DNA of 64,000 bases from Phytomonas francai (taxonomy: Eukaryota; Euglenozoa; Kinetoplastea; Trypanosomatida; Trypanosomatidae), in the NCBI GenBank assembly GCA_001766655.1, contig MJCC01000002.1, positions 219,050 to 283,049 of the forward strand, read 5' to 3'. The position numbers and the translations under genes were made by a program. This document shows, piece by piece, positions 39,648 to 49,539 of the stretch. Positions within the stretch are counted from its first letter, which is position 1, and each line of letters starts with the position of its first letter. Below the pieces are notes generated by a model. It worked only from the letters and a program-made list of their open reading frames with translations. It was not told where the DNA came from and made no database searches.

Positions 39648-40883
39648 ATGTCAAAAATCAACGCAACGTACAGCTCCGGCTACTACCTCACCCCGGATAC
39701 AGATTACAGAAAACTCGAAGAGGAGCAGCGATTGGAGCAACGGCGAAAGCGCGGCCGCCCGGGGGCGGAAATTGATCCTTCCGCAAATACCAAACGTCAA
39801 ACCTTCGCCATACCGTTTAATCTCATCTGCGGGCATTGCCATCGCCATATTGTTCGCGGGACCCACGTCTATACGAATCGAACCCCGACGAATCGGAAGT
39901 ATTTAAATGCGATACGGATCTGGGAGCTGGAGATTCGCTGCCGGTATTGCCAAGGGCTTTTTTATCTTCACACGGATCCGGAAACGCCGAAGGAAACGGG
40001 CGGGTATACCTGCGCGCGGGGCTGTCAGCGCGGCGAGGGTGATTTTTACGCGCTCAACAAACAAAACGAGGCGGTTCGACTGCAGTGGGAGAAGGAGAAG
40101 GCGGAGGCAGAGGAGAATCCGTTGGCCACGCTCGAGCGTGAGAACGAAGCTGCCCGACAACTCGCGGAGCGGAATCGGCAAATCGAAGCGGATGTTATCG
40201 CGAACTCTGAGGGCGATGATTCGGGGTTGTTGGCCGCTTTGCGCGCGCGTAATTCGAGCAATGCCTTTCATGAGGAATCGGTGTCGTCGTCGTCGTCAGT
40301 ATTATTGCCTCACACACCAACCGATTTCATGCTTTCCGCTGAGGAGGCAGCGAGGGAAGAAGCGGAGTATCAACGATTCGAGGCTGAAATGCGGCGGCAA
40401 TGGCATGATCGATGCGGTCGAGATGAAAAAGAAAAGGGCTCTGCTTCTGCGAGCGGGTATGAAGATGGTGGGGCGCGATGGGGAGGAAGACCGGCATTGA
40501 TGGAAGGGCCTGCTATTGCTCAGGATGCATCCGATTTGGCGGAGGCGCTGCGAAACTACAGCGAGAGCGCTTGCTTTGCTGTTTTAGATCACACTCGTGA
40601 GGACAGCGGTATTGCACCGGATAATGGGCGTTCCGGTAGTAATGGCAGCGGTAGCTCCGGCACCGCTCGAGCTATCGTTCGAGGGACATCCAAAAACGCC
40701 TTCATACTCGAAGAGGAGGACGAGGATATTACTGGTTCTCTTCCAAAGCGTAAACACATACGCGAGGATGCGAACGGCAGCGTAGTGCTCGCGCAATCTG
40801 GTTCACGGCCTACTTCTGAATTGAAGGCACCTGCACTGCATAGTTCTGTTCTGAAAAGTCTCCTAGATGATGATTCAGATTAA
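39648..40883 (+). CDS. Yju2/Cwc16 (CCDC94/CCDC130)-type splicing factor, 411 aa
   Basis: The family helps spliceosomes through the first and second catalytic steps and is nuclear. The start carries the family pattern YYLTPDTDYRKLEEEQ. It is followed by FAIPFNLICGHC and the zinc-binding pairs CGHC (Cys61, Cys64) and CRYC (Cys98, Cys101), separated by RKYLNAIRIWELEIR. After these come FYLHTDPE, the conserved DPE turn, and a helical KEKAEAEENPLATLERE region matching the family's NPMKxLExR segment. The C-terminal 200 residues are Ser/Glu-rich with a basic PKRKH cluster, probably disordered. In trypanosomatids very few cis-introns exist, so its main job is probably in trans-splicing (inference). 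Whether it is the Yju2 or the Cwc16/CCDC130 paralogue is not settled. Confidence 0.85.
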   Translation: MSKINATYSSGYYLTPDTDYRKLEEEQRLEQRRKRGRPGAEIDPSANTKRQTFAIPFNLICGHCHRHIVRGTHVYTNRTPTNRKYLNAIRIWELEIRCRYCQGLFYLHTDPETPKETGGYTCARGCQRGEGDFYALNKQNEAVRLQWEKEKAEAEENPLATLERENEAARQLAERNRQIEADVIANSEGDDSGLLAALRARNSSNAFHEESVSSSSSVLLPHTPTDFMLSAEEAAREEAEYQRFEAEMRRQWHDRCGRDEKEKGSASASGYEDGGARWGGRPALMEGPAIAQDASDLAEALRNYSESACFAVLDHTREDSGIAPDNGRSGSNGSGSSGTARAIVRGTSKNAFILEEEDEDITGSLPKRKHIREDANGSVVLAQSGSRPTSELKAPALHSSVLKSLLDDDSD

Positions 40884-41239
40884 AGCACCGAGGATGGAAG
40901 GAGCTTATTTTTGTTTCATCACCGTAAAGGAAAGAAAAAGAAGATTGCAAACACATACCAGTTGGTGTGATATGACCTAAAAAAAAATGCTAAATCTCTA
41001 GCCGTGTGCAAGCATTATCACGCTAAAAATGAAACGATTTTTTTTATTTTAATATCAGAGATTATTCTTTGTTGTTAGTGTCAATCCCTCCTTATTATTC
41101 TTTCTTCTTCTGTCAATGCATTTTTCCCTGTATGCTTTACCCATTTCCATAGTGATAACAGGTCAAACACATTTTTGTGAAAATATAGTATATATATATA
41201 TCACTATATTTATTTATTTTAATAACTATAAGCTCACAA
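40884..41239. other. Spacer before Sec16
   Basis: AT-rich with no gene seen. Two pyrimidine tracts occur; the second (about 41094-41150) ends at AG 41151-41152, giving a 5' UTR of about 87 nt that contains a short TA repeat (about 41189-41201). Confidence 0.5.
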
Positions 41240-44200
41240 ATGTCTGGAAACCCACCTATACAGGGTAATTATTTTGCGGGGAGTACCTCTTACATACCAC
41301 CACCACCTAAGCCTATTGCGAACCCCGCCTTCGGAGCCCCCAAAGCGAGCGGCTGGGATGCTCCCAAACCAGGGATCAAAGCACCCCACGCCACGCTCCA
41401 TCCACCTTTACCAAACTCCTCAAGCGCCGGACATCCTTTCAAGTCGCAAGCTATCGGCTCTCCGTACGATTTTAACACATTTCCAGCTAACACGGCGCCG
41501 GCCGTCGAGGCCAACACCTCCGCAGGGGCTGAGTCAGGCGAAGGCCCCGCCGCGAATTTCCCAAGCTCTCATGGGTATTTAACCGCGCCTTTTCCCCTGC
41601 AGGCGGAGAGAGCGACCTACCATCAGACTTCTCTGCACAGCCCGCCTCGTCGATCGGGGCCTGAGGGGGTCGGGACTCGCTCCGAGGCGGATTCGCAAAC
41701 GAACGCCTTTGCATCAGCGTTGGCTGCTCGACAGTCTGCGCGAATAGGTGAGTCCGCTGGGGGGTCACCGGCTTCTTTATCCGTTCGATCCTCGAACCCC
41801 CTGACCGTCCAGCGCACCACTGCGACCTATCCGATCGTCTCTTCGCTGGAGACAAAAGAGCAGGGTATACAGGGCCGTCCTTCGCGCGCGTCGGGCGCTA
41901 GTTTACCGCACGAAATGCCGATACCCTGCGGGGGTTTGCATCCCTGCCTGGAAGCTCCGGATACGGCGGCCCCCACGGAGGCCGCGCCGCACCAGTGTCC
42001 ACCTCGCGCTTCCCCACTTCAGGCTCCTACGATAACTGGCGCCCCGACCTGCAATTTCTTAGACGAGACCGGCCACTTTAGCGGGAGCGCTTTTTCGCGA
42101 AAAAGCAGCTTCAACTCCCAGCAGCTGAGCACCTTTCGCTCTCAGATTCCGAACGGAGAGGGCCCGCCGTCGTCGTCAGGAAGGCCCCCCCGGGGTGGTG
42201 GGGCCCATCCCGGGAAGCTCGGGGGGTTCAGCCGAGGGCGCAGCCGGGGAGAGGAGCTGCTCGCGGCCGCACTCGAGCGGCGTCGGGCGAGCGCGTTGGG
42301 TGCGACCTTCATGAAGACGTCAGGAAAGGGTGCTCAGGACCTTCTGAGTACGAAATCCAGCCTATCGCGGGCTACCGGTCCTAATTCTCGTCGCCTGGAG
42401 TCGACCCTGCACGAAGGGGAAGGTTCCTGGGGGCCTCTTCCAGACTCGCACCACAAAGCCACCCAGCCAAGCGATTCCCGTCAAAGAGACAACAGAGATC
42501 GTTATCCAGCGGGTTCAGCTGTTCCGTACGCCAGTAATGTTGTCACGTCCATGCAAGGGAACGCGTATAATTCTCCCAAAGGGCTTTCTGAACAACCAAT
42601 ACAAAACGCCTTCAATGTGCAAAAGGGTGGGGATGCGCCCCAAGAAATGGAAAATGCAGATGAGCTGTTTTTTCCAAATTCTACGCTAGATAACAACAAC
42701 AACAACAACCGTGCAGAGGGAGCTGAGGAGCCCCCCAACTCGGTGGAGTATCACTTCCCAAAGCCGTCAATGGTTAACGGCCCATCATACAGAGAAGGCG
42801 CTTACGAGGAGAATATACACCTAAAAGGTAGCGACTCACGTCGAACAAGGGCGCCAGCCTCGATGAAAACCAACCCGCCTCCTATCCCCTTCGGCAGCAA
42901 TGCAAATGGCTCTACCTCCGATGAAATCCATGATCCGGTCAACGACTCTGCTGTTGAGTCCTCCAACCTCTTTGCGTCAATGCGTTCTGCGAAAGCAACC
43001 CCAAAGTTGTCTATCCTTAATGGGGAAGATCATAATATCATTCTCAGAGAGGGTTATGCCATCGATAACCCCCCTGTTCTACGACAAGAAACTGGAAAAC
43101 TACCTCAGTCTCCGTCCGAGGACCCATTACCCCGGCCTACGATCCTAAGTGGAGGGAATCAGGCACCGGTGCAACCTGACAAGCAGTCCCTCTCCCTGCT
43201 CCCCTTTCCACACCCACAGCAGCAGGGACGTCGTCTCGAGCTCGAGACGCCCCGGGACCTGCCCAACGGGCACACCCTTCCAGACTCTTTTTTCCATTTG
43301 CAGCGCGTGGCGGCCGGCGAGAAGCCGTCTTACCGCCGCATGATCTCAACTTCCGAGAAGAATGCGAGGATTTACGAGGAATCGCCTGCTCCGCGGTATC
43401 CTGAGGTTAAAACAGAAAGCGAAGCTACCATTCAGCTTAGCGGCACGCCCGCGGAGTTAAACGCAAAGTCCTCGAATGCTATCAACTCAGCTGCCACGAC
43501 TCCGGAAGTGCAGAAACGGGGAGGGTCCGTAGAGTACTTTGAGCATGGCGATGGAGCGCAAGGATTAATGGAGGATTTCAACAATAGCGCGGTGAGTGTC
43601 GAAACGCGTTGGGCAAAAGCTGGAGCAGACCCTAATGGAGAGCCAAAGTCTACCTCTTTCGATACAAAGGGTTTGGTAATTGCATCGTCCCCCGATGGGT
43701 GTGAAGGAGGAAAGACGATTTCTGAACCGACCCACCTCTTCCTTAATGGAGAGGTGGAATGCGAACCAAATGCTGCTGTTGATGTGGCTAAGGGTTCACC
43801 ACAAAACGTACCTGAACAGATGACAATGCCCAAGGAGAGTAACCTACCGAAACCATCGGTAAATACCTCTTCTTCAGCCTCCGCTATCCAAGTAACTCAT
43901 CCAGACAAGATGGCAGCGTCCACGGGGGCTTGCACATTAACGCCAACCCTGAAGTCAAAGGATGGGTCCTTTACATTAACATCCATCCTTAACGATCAAT
44001 CTCTAGCGATGCAGAAGGAAAAACAGGAGGAACAAGAGCCCGACGCTTTGGTGAATCCTTTTGCAAGCTCCGTCTCTTACAGAACTCCGAACTCTTCTAA
44101 TTCCGTGTATCAGAGGTCCTCCCTGCAGGTTGAGCCTTCCAGAACGTACGCGCCGTGTTTCGCCCTATTCCACCCCGGGCACGGTGGTATTATCGCTCTG

Positions 44201-46789
44201 TTCAACCAGCCTGAGGAACCGGCGAAAAGTAAGGGAGCGTTAGGGGCGGTAAAGCAGCCTCCAGTCAAGAGCTTCGTGCGGGACATGACCGACAGAACGT
44301 CTAGTAGCGATACCAACGAAAAAAAGAACACTAGGCGCAGTCATCTTGTCTTTTGCAGCCTTTCCGAAGCCATGTCTCGTTTCGACCCCTTAGGAAAAGA
44401 AAAAGTCATTAAAGGAACGGAGGCTGGGCGTCGTTACATCGCCTCTATGGAAGCTCTGGCACGCTCTCCTTTCTTTGCATCCAATGGTGTGACACCCCTA
44501 TCAGACTTCACAATTGAAAAGGCTCAGGAACTGCTCGGCATCCTTCAGAAAGGTGAAAACGCTCCACTGACTCAAGTTCTTGAGATAATGTTAGCGGATG
44601 CTTTGGCGCCGAACGAACACGCCTTTTTGTGGTCCAGGGGTGGCGACAAGAAGCTAGTGCATCTGTTAATGCAAGAGGCTTCGGCGATTTCCTCGTCAAG
44701 TGGCTTTCGTGACATGGATAGTGGGGGTACTGGTCGCATGAGGTTGCTTCCCACCCAGAAAACGCCCTGCACAATGACAAATCCTCAAGATGGCTTAGCC
44801 AGGGTTCAGCTACTGCTGTGCGAGGGAAACCGCGAGGCCGCTGTCGAGGTAGCTTTGGAACATCGCCTTTTTCTGCACGCTGTCCTCATTGCGATGATGT
44901 GTCCCACCAGGGAACACTACATGAAGAGCATCAAGGAGGTTGTGTACAAGGAGCTCCAGCCTCACTCACCACTGTCTCACGCATATTGCTTGTTCAATGA
45001 GTTGCCTCTTCCCCCTCTGGTGCCGTACCCCACGTCGCACACGAGGGAAAGCGACTCCAACCCATTTGCTGGGAATGCGAAAGGTGAGCAGTTGGGAAAT
45101 CCCTCCCAACAACATTCGAAGGAATCCCTATTACAGTGCCTGTTGTCAAACTCCGAAGAACCCCTCCCCAGTGCGGCGGCGGCAAAGCAGGAGAATTGGG
45201 AGTACTTGAAGAGTAGCTGGCCCCAGCAGGCTGCCATGTTAATTGCAAATTATACCAGGAGCAGCGGGGATGGGCTCTTACAACTCGGCGATACACTGCA
45301 GCAGTCTGGTCTGGTGCTAGAGGCACATACATGTTTCCTTTTGGGGCATCTATGCCCCTTGGGAACGGCCAAAGGAGGAAAACACACAAGTCCCGAGAGG
45401 GACTCGTTCAGAAACCAGCTTCGATGCCGTTTGGGTGTTTTAGGTGGGCTTTACGCCCCAAACATCACCGGGCGCGCTGCCTTTCTGACCCCGACATCCA
45501 CTTTACTCACGGATCTTCTCCAGGAAGTTCGGTGCCACTTGGACCTGCGCCTTCCACCTCCGCTTCCAGAGGGCGGGTCGCCAGACGAGGGTGAGGCGGA
45601 AAACCACATCGTTTCCGTATCGCCCCGTGAGGATGTCCAACCCCACTCTCCTCTTCCATGTCATGGTCTGCCCATGCGTCCTTTCCGATACGCTGTTGCA
45701 TTCCATTTCATGCAAGTCCTGTGGCTGCAAGAGGTTGGTATGCTTGCGGAAGCCAATAGAGCTCTGCACGACCTTCTGAAGGTGATACCACCACCTAAGT
45801 TCGCACTGTCCGGGCCCCCACGTACTCTTAACGAATTTGTGTATTTTTTTGCCCAACTACCATTTCCAGAACAAACTGCGCCGCAAAGCGGGACTTGTGC
45901 AGACACCTCACACCAGCCAGATGGTCAAAGTGACTATCAGAATGTAGAGATTAAAAGAATGGGAGCCCCATCACAACCAAGTAGTGGTGAACACCCCCCG
46001 CAGCCAACACTATGCTCGGAACCAAATATAACTCCATCCCAGGTTCCGCCATCACGGAAGCAGGAAGGCCCTGCAGCTCCTTTGTCATATCCACCACCAC
46101 CACCACTACCCTTAAATGCTTCTTCCAATCGGCCACCGCAACCCCCGAGAATAGGGAACCCTGTTCCGAAGGCCGGGATGCCGGCACCTGTTGAGGGAGC
46201 CCAACGTCCGCAACCTCTTGTGCCGGCACCCTTCGCTACTGCACCGGCGCCGCTGCGCGCGGAGGCTCCCTCTACGCAACCACCACCCTCGCCGCCGCCG
46301 CCTCTCGAGCGAGCTAAATCACCGCCCACGGCCGCATTAGGGACCCCAGAGTGTCCGCCTTCGCCATCCAAGACCAGAGGCTACAGCACGACGACGCCGA
46401 CTACCGCATCGGATGGCGATGGCCGCCCTAAAAGAGAAGGTGGTGGCTCGAAAGGCGGCAAACACCAGCGGTCTGGCTCGATAGAGACCTTCCTGGGCTT
46501 CTTCCGCCGTGATAAAGGCGGGGATCTCTCTGATGCCAAAAAAGCTGAGGTGGCCAAGCCGATGATCCTGGACACGAAGCCTGTGCCTCAGTTCGACCAG
46601 GCCACGGGCCGCTGGATGTTTCCACAATCTGAGGAAGACAAAGCGCGCGAGGCGTTGGCGAAGGCAGGGCCACCAAAGATGCCCCCTGGTGGTGTTGGCA
46701 GCAAAGGCCCTGGCGGAGAGCCACCATTTCTTCAAAAGCGGCGCGGACCTGGGAATAAGCCGCAGTATGTTGATATGTTCAACACTTAG
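41240..46789 (+). CDS. SEC16: Sec16, ER exit-site scaffold, 1849 aa
   Basis: Sec16 organises COPII coat assembly at ER exit sites. The long N-terminal region (1 to about 960) is Pro/Ser/Asn-rich and disordered, as in the family. The central conserved domain starts near 970 (YAPCFALFHPGHGG, then SHLVFCSLSEAMSRFDP). It passes into the ancestral coatomer element: PLTQVLEIMLADAL (about 1107) and RVQLLLCEGNREAAVEVALEHRLF (about 1188-1211), the diagnostic Sec16 signature, then WPQQAAMLIANYTR (about 1327). The remainder is Pro-rich (about 1570-1710) with a basic C-terminal tail ending YVDMFNT, similar to the Sec16 terminal motif. It is cytosolic and membrane-peripheral with no TM. I considered Sec31, but no N-terminal WD40 repeats are present. 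Confidence 0.85.
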   Translation: MSGNPPIQGNYFAGSTSYIPPPPKPIANPAFGAPKASGWDAPKPGIKAPHATLHPPLPNSSSAGHPFKSQAIGSPYDFNTFPANTAPAVEANTSAGAESGEGPAANFPSSHGYLTAPFPLQAERATYHQTSLHSPPRRSGPEGVGTRSEADSQTNAFASALAARQSARIGESAGGSPASLSVRSSNPLTVQRTTATYPIVSSLETKEQGIQGRPSRASGASLPHEMPIPCGGLHPCLEAPDTAAPTEAAPHQCPPRASPLQAPTITGAPTCNFLDETGHFSGSAFSRKSSFNSQQLSTFRSQIPNGEGPPSSSGRPPRGGGAHPGKLGGFSRGRSRGEELLAAALERRRASALGATFMKTSGKGAQDLLSTKSSLSRATGPNSRRLESTLHEGEGSWGPLPDSHHKATQPSDSRQRDNRDRYPAGSAVPYASNVVTSMQGNAYNSPKGLSEQPIQNAFNVQKGGDAPQEMENADELFFPNSTLDNNNNNNRAEGAEEPPNSVEYHFPKPSMVNGPSYREGAYEENIHLKGSDSRRTRAPASMKTNPPPIPFGSNANGSTSDEIHDPVNDSAVESSNLFASMRSAKATPKLSILNGEDHNIILREGYAIDNPPVLRQETGKLPQSPSEDPLPRPTILSGGNQAPVQPDKQSLSLLPFPHPQQQGRRLELETPRDLPNGHTLPDSFFHLQRVAAGEKPSYRRMISTSEKNARIYEESPAPRYPEVKTESEATIQLSGTPAELNAKSSNAINSAATTPEVQKRGGSVEYFEHGDGAQGLMEDFNNSAVSVETRWAKAGADPNGEPKSTSFDTKGLVIASSPDGCEGGKTISEPTHLFLNGEVECEPNAAVDVAKGSPQNVPEQMTMPKESNLPKPSVNTSSSASAIQVTHPDKMAASTGACTLTPTLKSKDGSFTLTSILNDQSLAMQKEKQEEQEPDALVNPFASSVSYRTPNSSNSVYQRSSLQVEPSRTYAPCFALFHPGHGGIIALFNQPEEPAKSKGALGAVKQPPVKSFVRDMTDRTSSSDTNEKKNTRRSHLVFCSLSEAMSRFDPLGKEKVIKGTEAGRRYIASMEALARSPFFASNGVTPLSDFTIEKAQELLGILQKGENAPLTQVLEIMLADALAPNEHAFLWSRGGDKKLVHLLMQEASAISSSSGFRDMDSGGTGRMRLLPTQKTPCTMTNPQDGLARVQLLLCEGNREAAVEVALEHRLFLHAVLIAMMCPTREHYMKSIKEVVYKELQPHSPLSHAYCLFNELPLPPLVPYPTSHTRESDSNPFAGNAKGEQLGNPSQQHSKESLLQCLLSNSEEPLPSAAAAKQENWEYLKSSWPQQAAMLIANYTRSSGDGLLQLGDTLQQSGLVLEAHTCFLLGHLCPLGTAKGGKHTSPERDSFRNQLRCRLGVLGGLYAPNITGRAAFLTPTSTLLTDLLQEVRCHLDLRLPPPLPEGGSPDEGEAENHIVSVSPREDVQPHSPLPCHGLPMRPFRYAVAFHFMQVLWLQEVGMLAEANRALHDLLKVIPPPKFALSGPPRTLNEFVYFFAQLPFPEQTAPQSGTCADTSHQPDGQSDYQNVEIKRMGAPSQPSSGEHPPQPTLCSEPNITPSQVPPSRKQEGPAAPLSYPPPPPLPLNASSNRPPQPPRIGNPVPKAGMPAPVEGAQRPQPLVPAPFATAPAPLRAEAPSTQPPPSPPPPLERAKSPPTAALGTPECPPSPSKTRGYSTTTPTTASDGDGRPKREGGGSKGGKHQRSGSIETFLGFFRRDKGGDLSDAKKAEVAKPMILDTKPVPQFDQATGRWMFPQSEEDKAREALAKAGPPKMPPGGVGSKGPGGEPPFLQKRRGPGNKPQYVDMFNT

Positions 46790-47283
46790 TCACAAATGCA
46801 CGTGTCTATTGAAGAGGGAAACAAGAGGGGGGGTGGGGTGGGGGGTGTCCCGCGACGCCTTATTTATGTTGATAGGATTTGGTGGCGAGTGTATGTCTTT
46901 GCGTTTAGTGAAGAGGAAAAATGTGAGGGAATAGTGAAGGCCATTCGTTTAAAATTATTTTAAAGGAAAATATCTCGACGGATTTCTTTCCCTTTTTCCG
47001 TTTTCTTTGTATATATATATATATATATATATACTTGAGATATTGTCGTATCTTTTGTCAGGGTGAATCAAAGTTTTAATCTTTAAGCAAACAACACTCG
47101 TACGGCAAGCTATTAGACTCTTTTCAGCAGGTGAATATGTATGTATTCATTGATGTGTTTATATATATTTATAGTTTCCATTAAAATCTGCAACCCTCAA
47201 TCAAGATTGACTCTCACAAAACTCTTTTCCCAATCACAGTAGATCTATTTCATATATTTATTAACTCATTTACTTTCATCATC
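46790..47283. other. Spacer after Sec16, with a G-rich run and a TA repeat
   Basis: No gene seen. It contains G runs at 46827-46845 and a TA repeat at about 47010-47033. A CAATCACAG sequence with AG at 47238-47239 is a candidate acceptor, leaving a 5' UTR of about 45 nt. Confidence 0.5.
47010..47033. repeat. (TA)n microsatellite
   Basis: About twelve TA units in the spacer between Sec16 and the HSP70-like gene. Confidence 0.95.
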
Positions 47284-49539
47284 ATGCCAATGTTACAGAC
47301 ACCAGAAAAGCGCGTGTTTTTGGGGATAGACTTCGGGGCCTCTACGACGCGTGTTGCGCTACTTGACCCCATTAAGCCAATGCCCATGATTATCCGCAAC
47401 GATCTCAGCAACGAGTCAACTAGCACCATAATTTCTTACCCCATTAACGAAGCGCGCTGCATTGGTGAGGCAGCCGCCTCCAAGCAGATCACGAGAGTCA
47501 AGGAGACGGTTGTCGACCTCGCGCAGTGGCTTTTTGGGACCAGCACCGAATGCGCGCCTAACGGCACGTGCACTTCACAACCCACCGCCGAGGGCTCCGT
47601 GCAAAGTCTACGCACGCGAATTATCGGAGAGACCGAGTTTCACCCAGCGCAGGTGGCAGGATACTACATAAAATGCATCCTTGGCTTCGTCCCTGGCCCG
47701 CGTAGCTGCCAGTATCCTGTGTGCCTTTCTGTACCACCGGCGCTATCCGCTCCGGCGAGGACTGCTCTCCTTCAGGCCTGTCTCTTGGCAGGGATCCCGA
47801 GGCCCCAGACCATCTTGGTTCCCAGGGACGAGGCGGCCGCTGTCTATTTTCACCACATGCAATTCGGCAACCTGGCCGAGGAAACTCCTTCCCACGTCGT
47901 GATTGTCGACGTGGGCCACACCAGCGCAAGCGCATGTGTGTTGGCCATGACGAAGAATACAATAGAGAAGCTCGGTGTGTACGCGATCGGCATTGGTAGC
48001 AGCTCTATTGATGCCGCGCTCTGTGAATTTATTGTCAACGAAATCGGAAAGAAGCATGCACAGTGCCAGTTATCTGGAGACGCTAAGACGTGCCGAAGGA
48101 TCTTACGTGAGTGCAAGAAGGTCAAGGAGACTTTGTCAACGATGGATGAAACGCGAATACAGCTAGAGGGATTAAAAGACGATATTGATTTTGCCCTACC
48201 AATAAGTCGCTCCTTTGTAGAGCAACGTGCTACACCATTTACCCAAGCCCTCCAAGGTATGTTGCAGGAAGTAAAGAAAAACATACCGAACGCCGCGCAA
48301 ACGGACGAGGAACATAAGCCGGAGATGGCTGTGGAGCCACGTGTTGAGGTTATCGGCGGCGGCTGGCGGTTCCCGTGCATATCGGATCTCATTAAACAGC
48401 AGCTGGGGGTCTCACGCCTAGGTGTGTCGCTGGATGCAGTGATGGCTGTAGCCGAGGGGAGCGCTATCCTCGCTGAGTTGTATTCCCAGCTCGACTCTTC
48501 TTCAGTTTTAGCGACTGAAGAATGCGAGAATAAGGGCAACGAAGAGGCGGGTGAACCACAGCAAGCCGAGAGCAGCGAAGGGGCAGCGGTGCCGTCTAGC
48601 GATCGGCACCCCGTTCATCAAGTCCGTCTTTTGAACTTCTCACAGAAAGGTGGTGATCTCGCACCACTTTCCTCCGAAGACGAAGCGGCGGTGGAACAGT
48701 GGGCCTCTATCGAGGCGAAGCTCTCCGACGCCGATGCTGCCATCCACGAACGTCTTGACGCCATCAATCAACTTGATACGTGCGTTCTGCAGACTCTCGA
48801 TGCAGTTGATCACTGTGAAGCCACCAGTACCGCCAAGGACGCCGCGCGATCGTATCTGTATGGAATAGACGACTACGTTCGAACGGAGTGCAACGGTGAT
48901 GACAAGGGCACCATCCTAGCGAAACTGGCCGAAGTCAAAGCATACATCGAGGAGAAGCACCCGGAAATTGAGAAGTATTATGAAAAGGTCCGAGCAGAGG
49001 CAAAAAAGAAGGAGGAAGAACTCATCAAGCTTAGTCAGCAGCAGAAGGAGGAAGAAGTGGAACTGAAGAGCGATCCACAACGACTTCGCGTGGCGCAAAA
49101 GCGCCGAGAACAGGGGCAGACCCTCTTCAAGCAAGAGTGCTGGCAAGAGGCACAGACGCGCTTTGTGCAGGCTTTGGCTATCTTAGGCCAGCTTTATGAC
49201 ACTAACAGCGAGGAAAACAAGGCTAAAAAGGATGAAATCTCTCTTTCTTGTCATCTCAATATTGCTTCGTGCAGTGTGAAGCTTGGACTATGGAGGAATG
49301 TGATAAACAACTGCACCAACGCACTGGAATTGTCCCCGAACCACCCCAAGGCGTTATTTCGTCGTGGCCAGGCGCACCTCTCGATGAAGGACTTTGACGC
49401 GGCGTTGAAGGATCTAGAGATAGCACGGGAGTTCAGCAAGGACGATCCTGCTGTTGTCGCTGAACTCGCGCGTGCTAAGAAGGGCCTTAGCGAGCAGAAG
49501 GCTCAGGAAAAGCGGATGTTCAGCAAAATGTTCTCATAG
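47284..49539 (+). CDS. HSP70-like ATPase with C-terminal TPR domain, 751 aa
   Basis: Residues 1 to about 395 are an HSP70/HSP110-type nucleotide-binding domain. It has FLGIDFGASTTRVALLD (phosphate loop 1), VIVDVGHTSASACVL (loop 2, with the usual GGGT weakened to GHTS) and VEVIGGGWRFPCISDLI (the adenosine-site IGGxxRxP-type motif). The usual beta-sandwich substrate domain is not evident after it; instead there is an acidic linker (about 410-440) and a helical segment (about 455-590). TPR motifs follow from about 600 to 745 (GQTLFKQECWQEAQTRFVQAL, then PKALFRRGQAHLSMKDFDAAL, the canonical TPR consensus). There is no EEVD C terminus. The fusion of an HSP70-like ATPase with TPRs suggests a co-chaperone that docks on HSP70/HSP90 EEVD tails (inference). 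Confidence 0.85.
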   Translation: MPMLQTPEKRVFLGIDFGASTTRVALLDPIKPMPMIIRNDLSNESTSTIISYPINEARCIGEAAASKQITRVKETVVDLAQWLFGTSTECAPNGTCTSQPTAEGSVQSLRTRIIGETEFHPAQVAGYYIKCILGFVPGPRSCQYPVCLSVPPALSAPARTALLQACLLAGIPRPQTILVPRDEAAAVYFHHMQFGNLAEETPSHVVIVDVGHTSASACVLAMTKNTIEKLGVYAIGIGSSSIDAALCEFIVNEIGKKHAQCQLSGDAKTCRRILRECKKVKETLSTMDETRIQLEGLKDDIDFALPISRSFVEQRATPFTQALQGMLQEVKKNIPNAAQTDEEHKPEMAVEPRVEVIGGGWRFPCISDLIKQQLGVSRLGVSLDAVMAVAEGSAILAELYSQLDSSSVLATEECENKGNEEAGEPQQAESSEGAAVPSSDRHPVHQVRLLNFSQKGGDLAPLSSEDEAAVEQWASIEAKLSDADAAIHERLDAINQLDTCVLQTLDAVDHCEATSTAKDAARSYLYGIDDYVRTECNGDDKGTILAKLAEVKAYIEEKHPEIEKYYEKVRAEAKKKEEELIKLSQQQKEEEVELKSDPQRLRVAQKRREQGQTLFKQECWQEAQTRFVQALAILGQLYDTNSEENKAKKDEISLSCHLNIASCSVKLGLWRNVINNCTNALELSPNHPKALFRRGQAHLSMKDFDAALKDLEIAREFSKDDPAVVAELARAKKGLSEQKAQEKRMFSKMFS

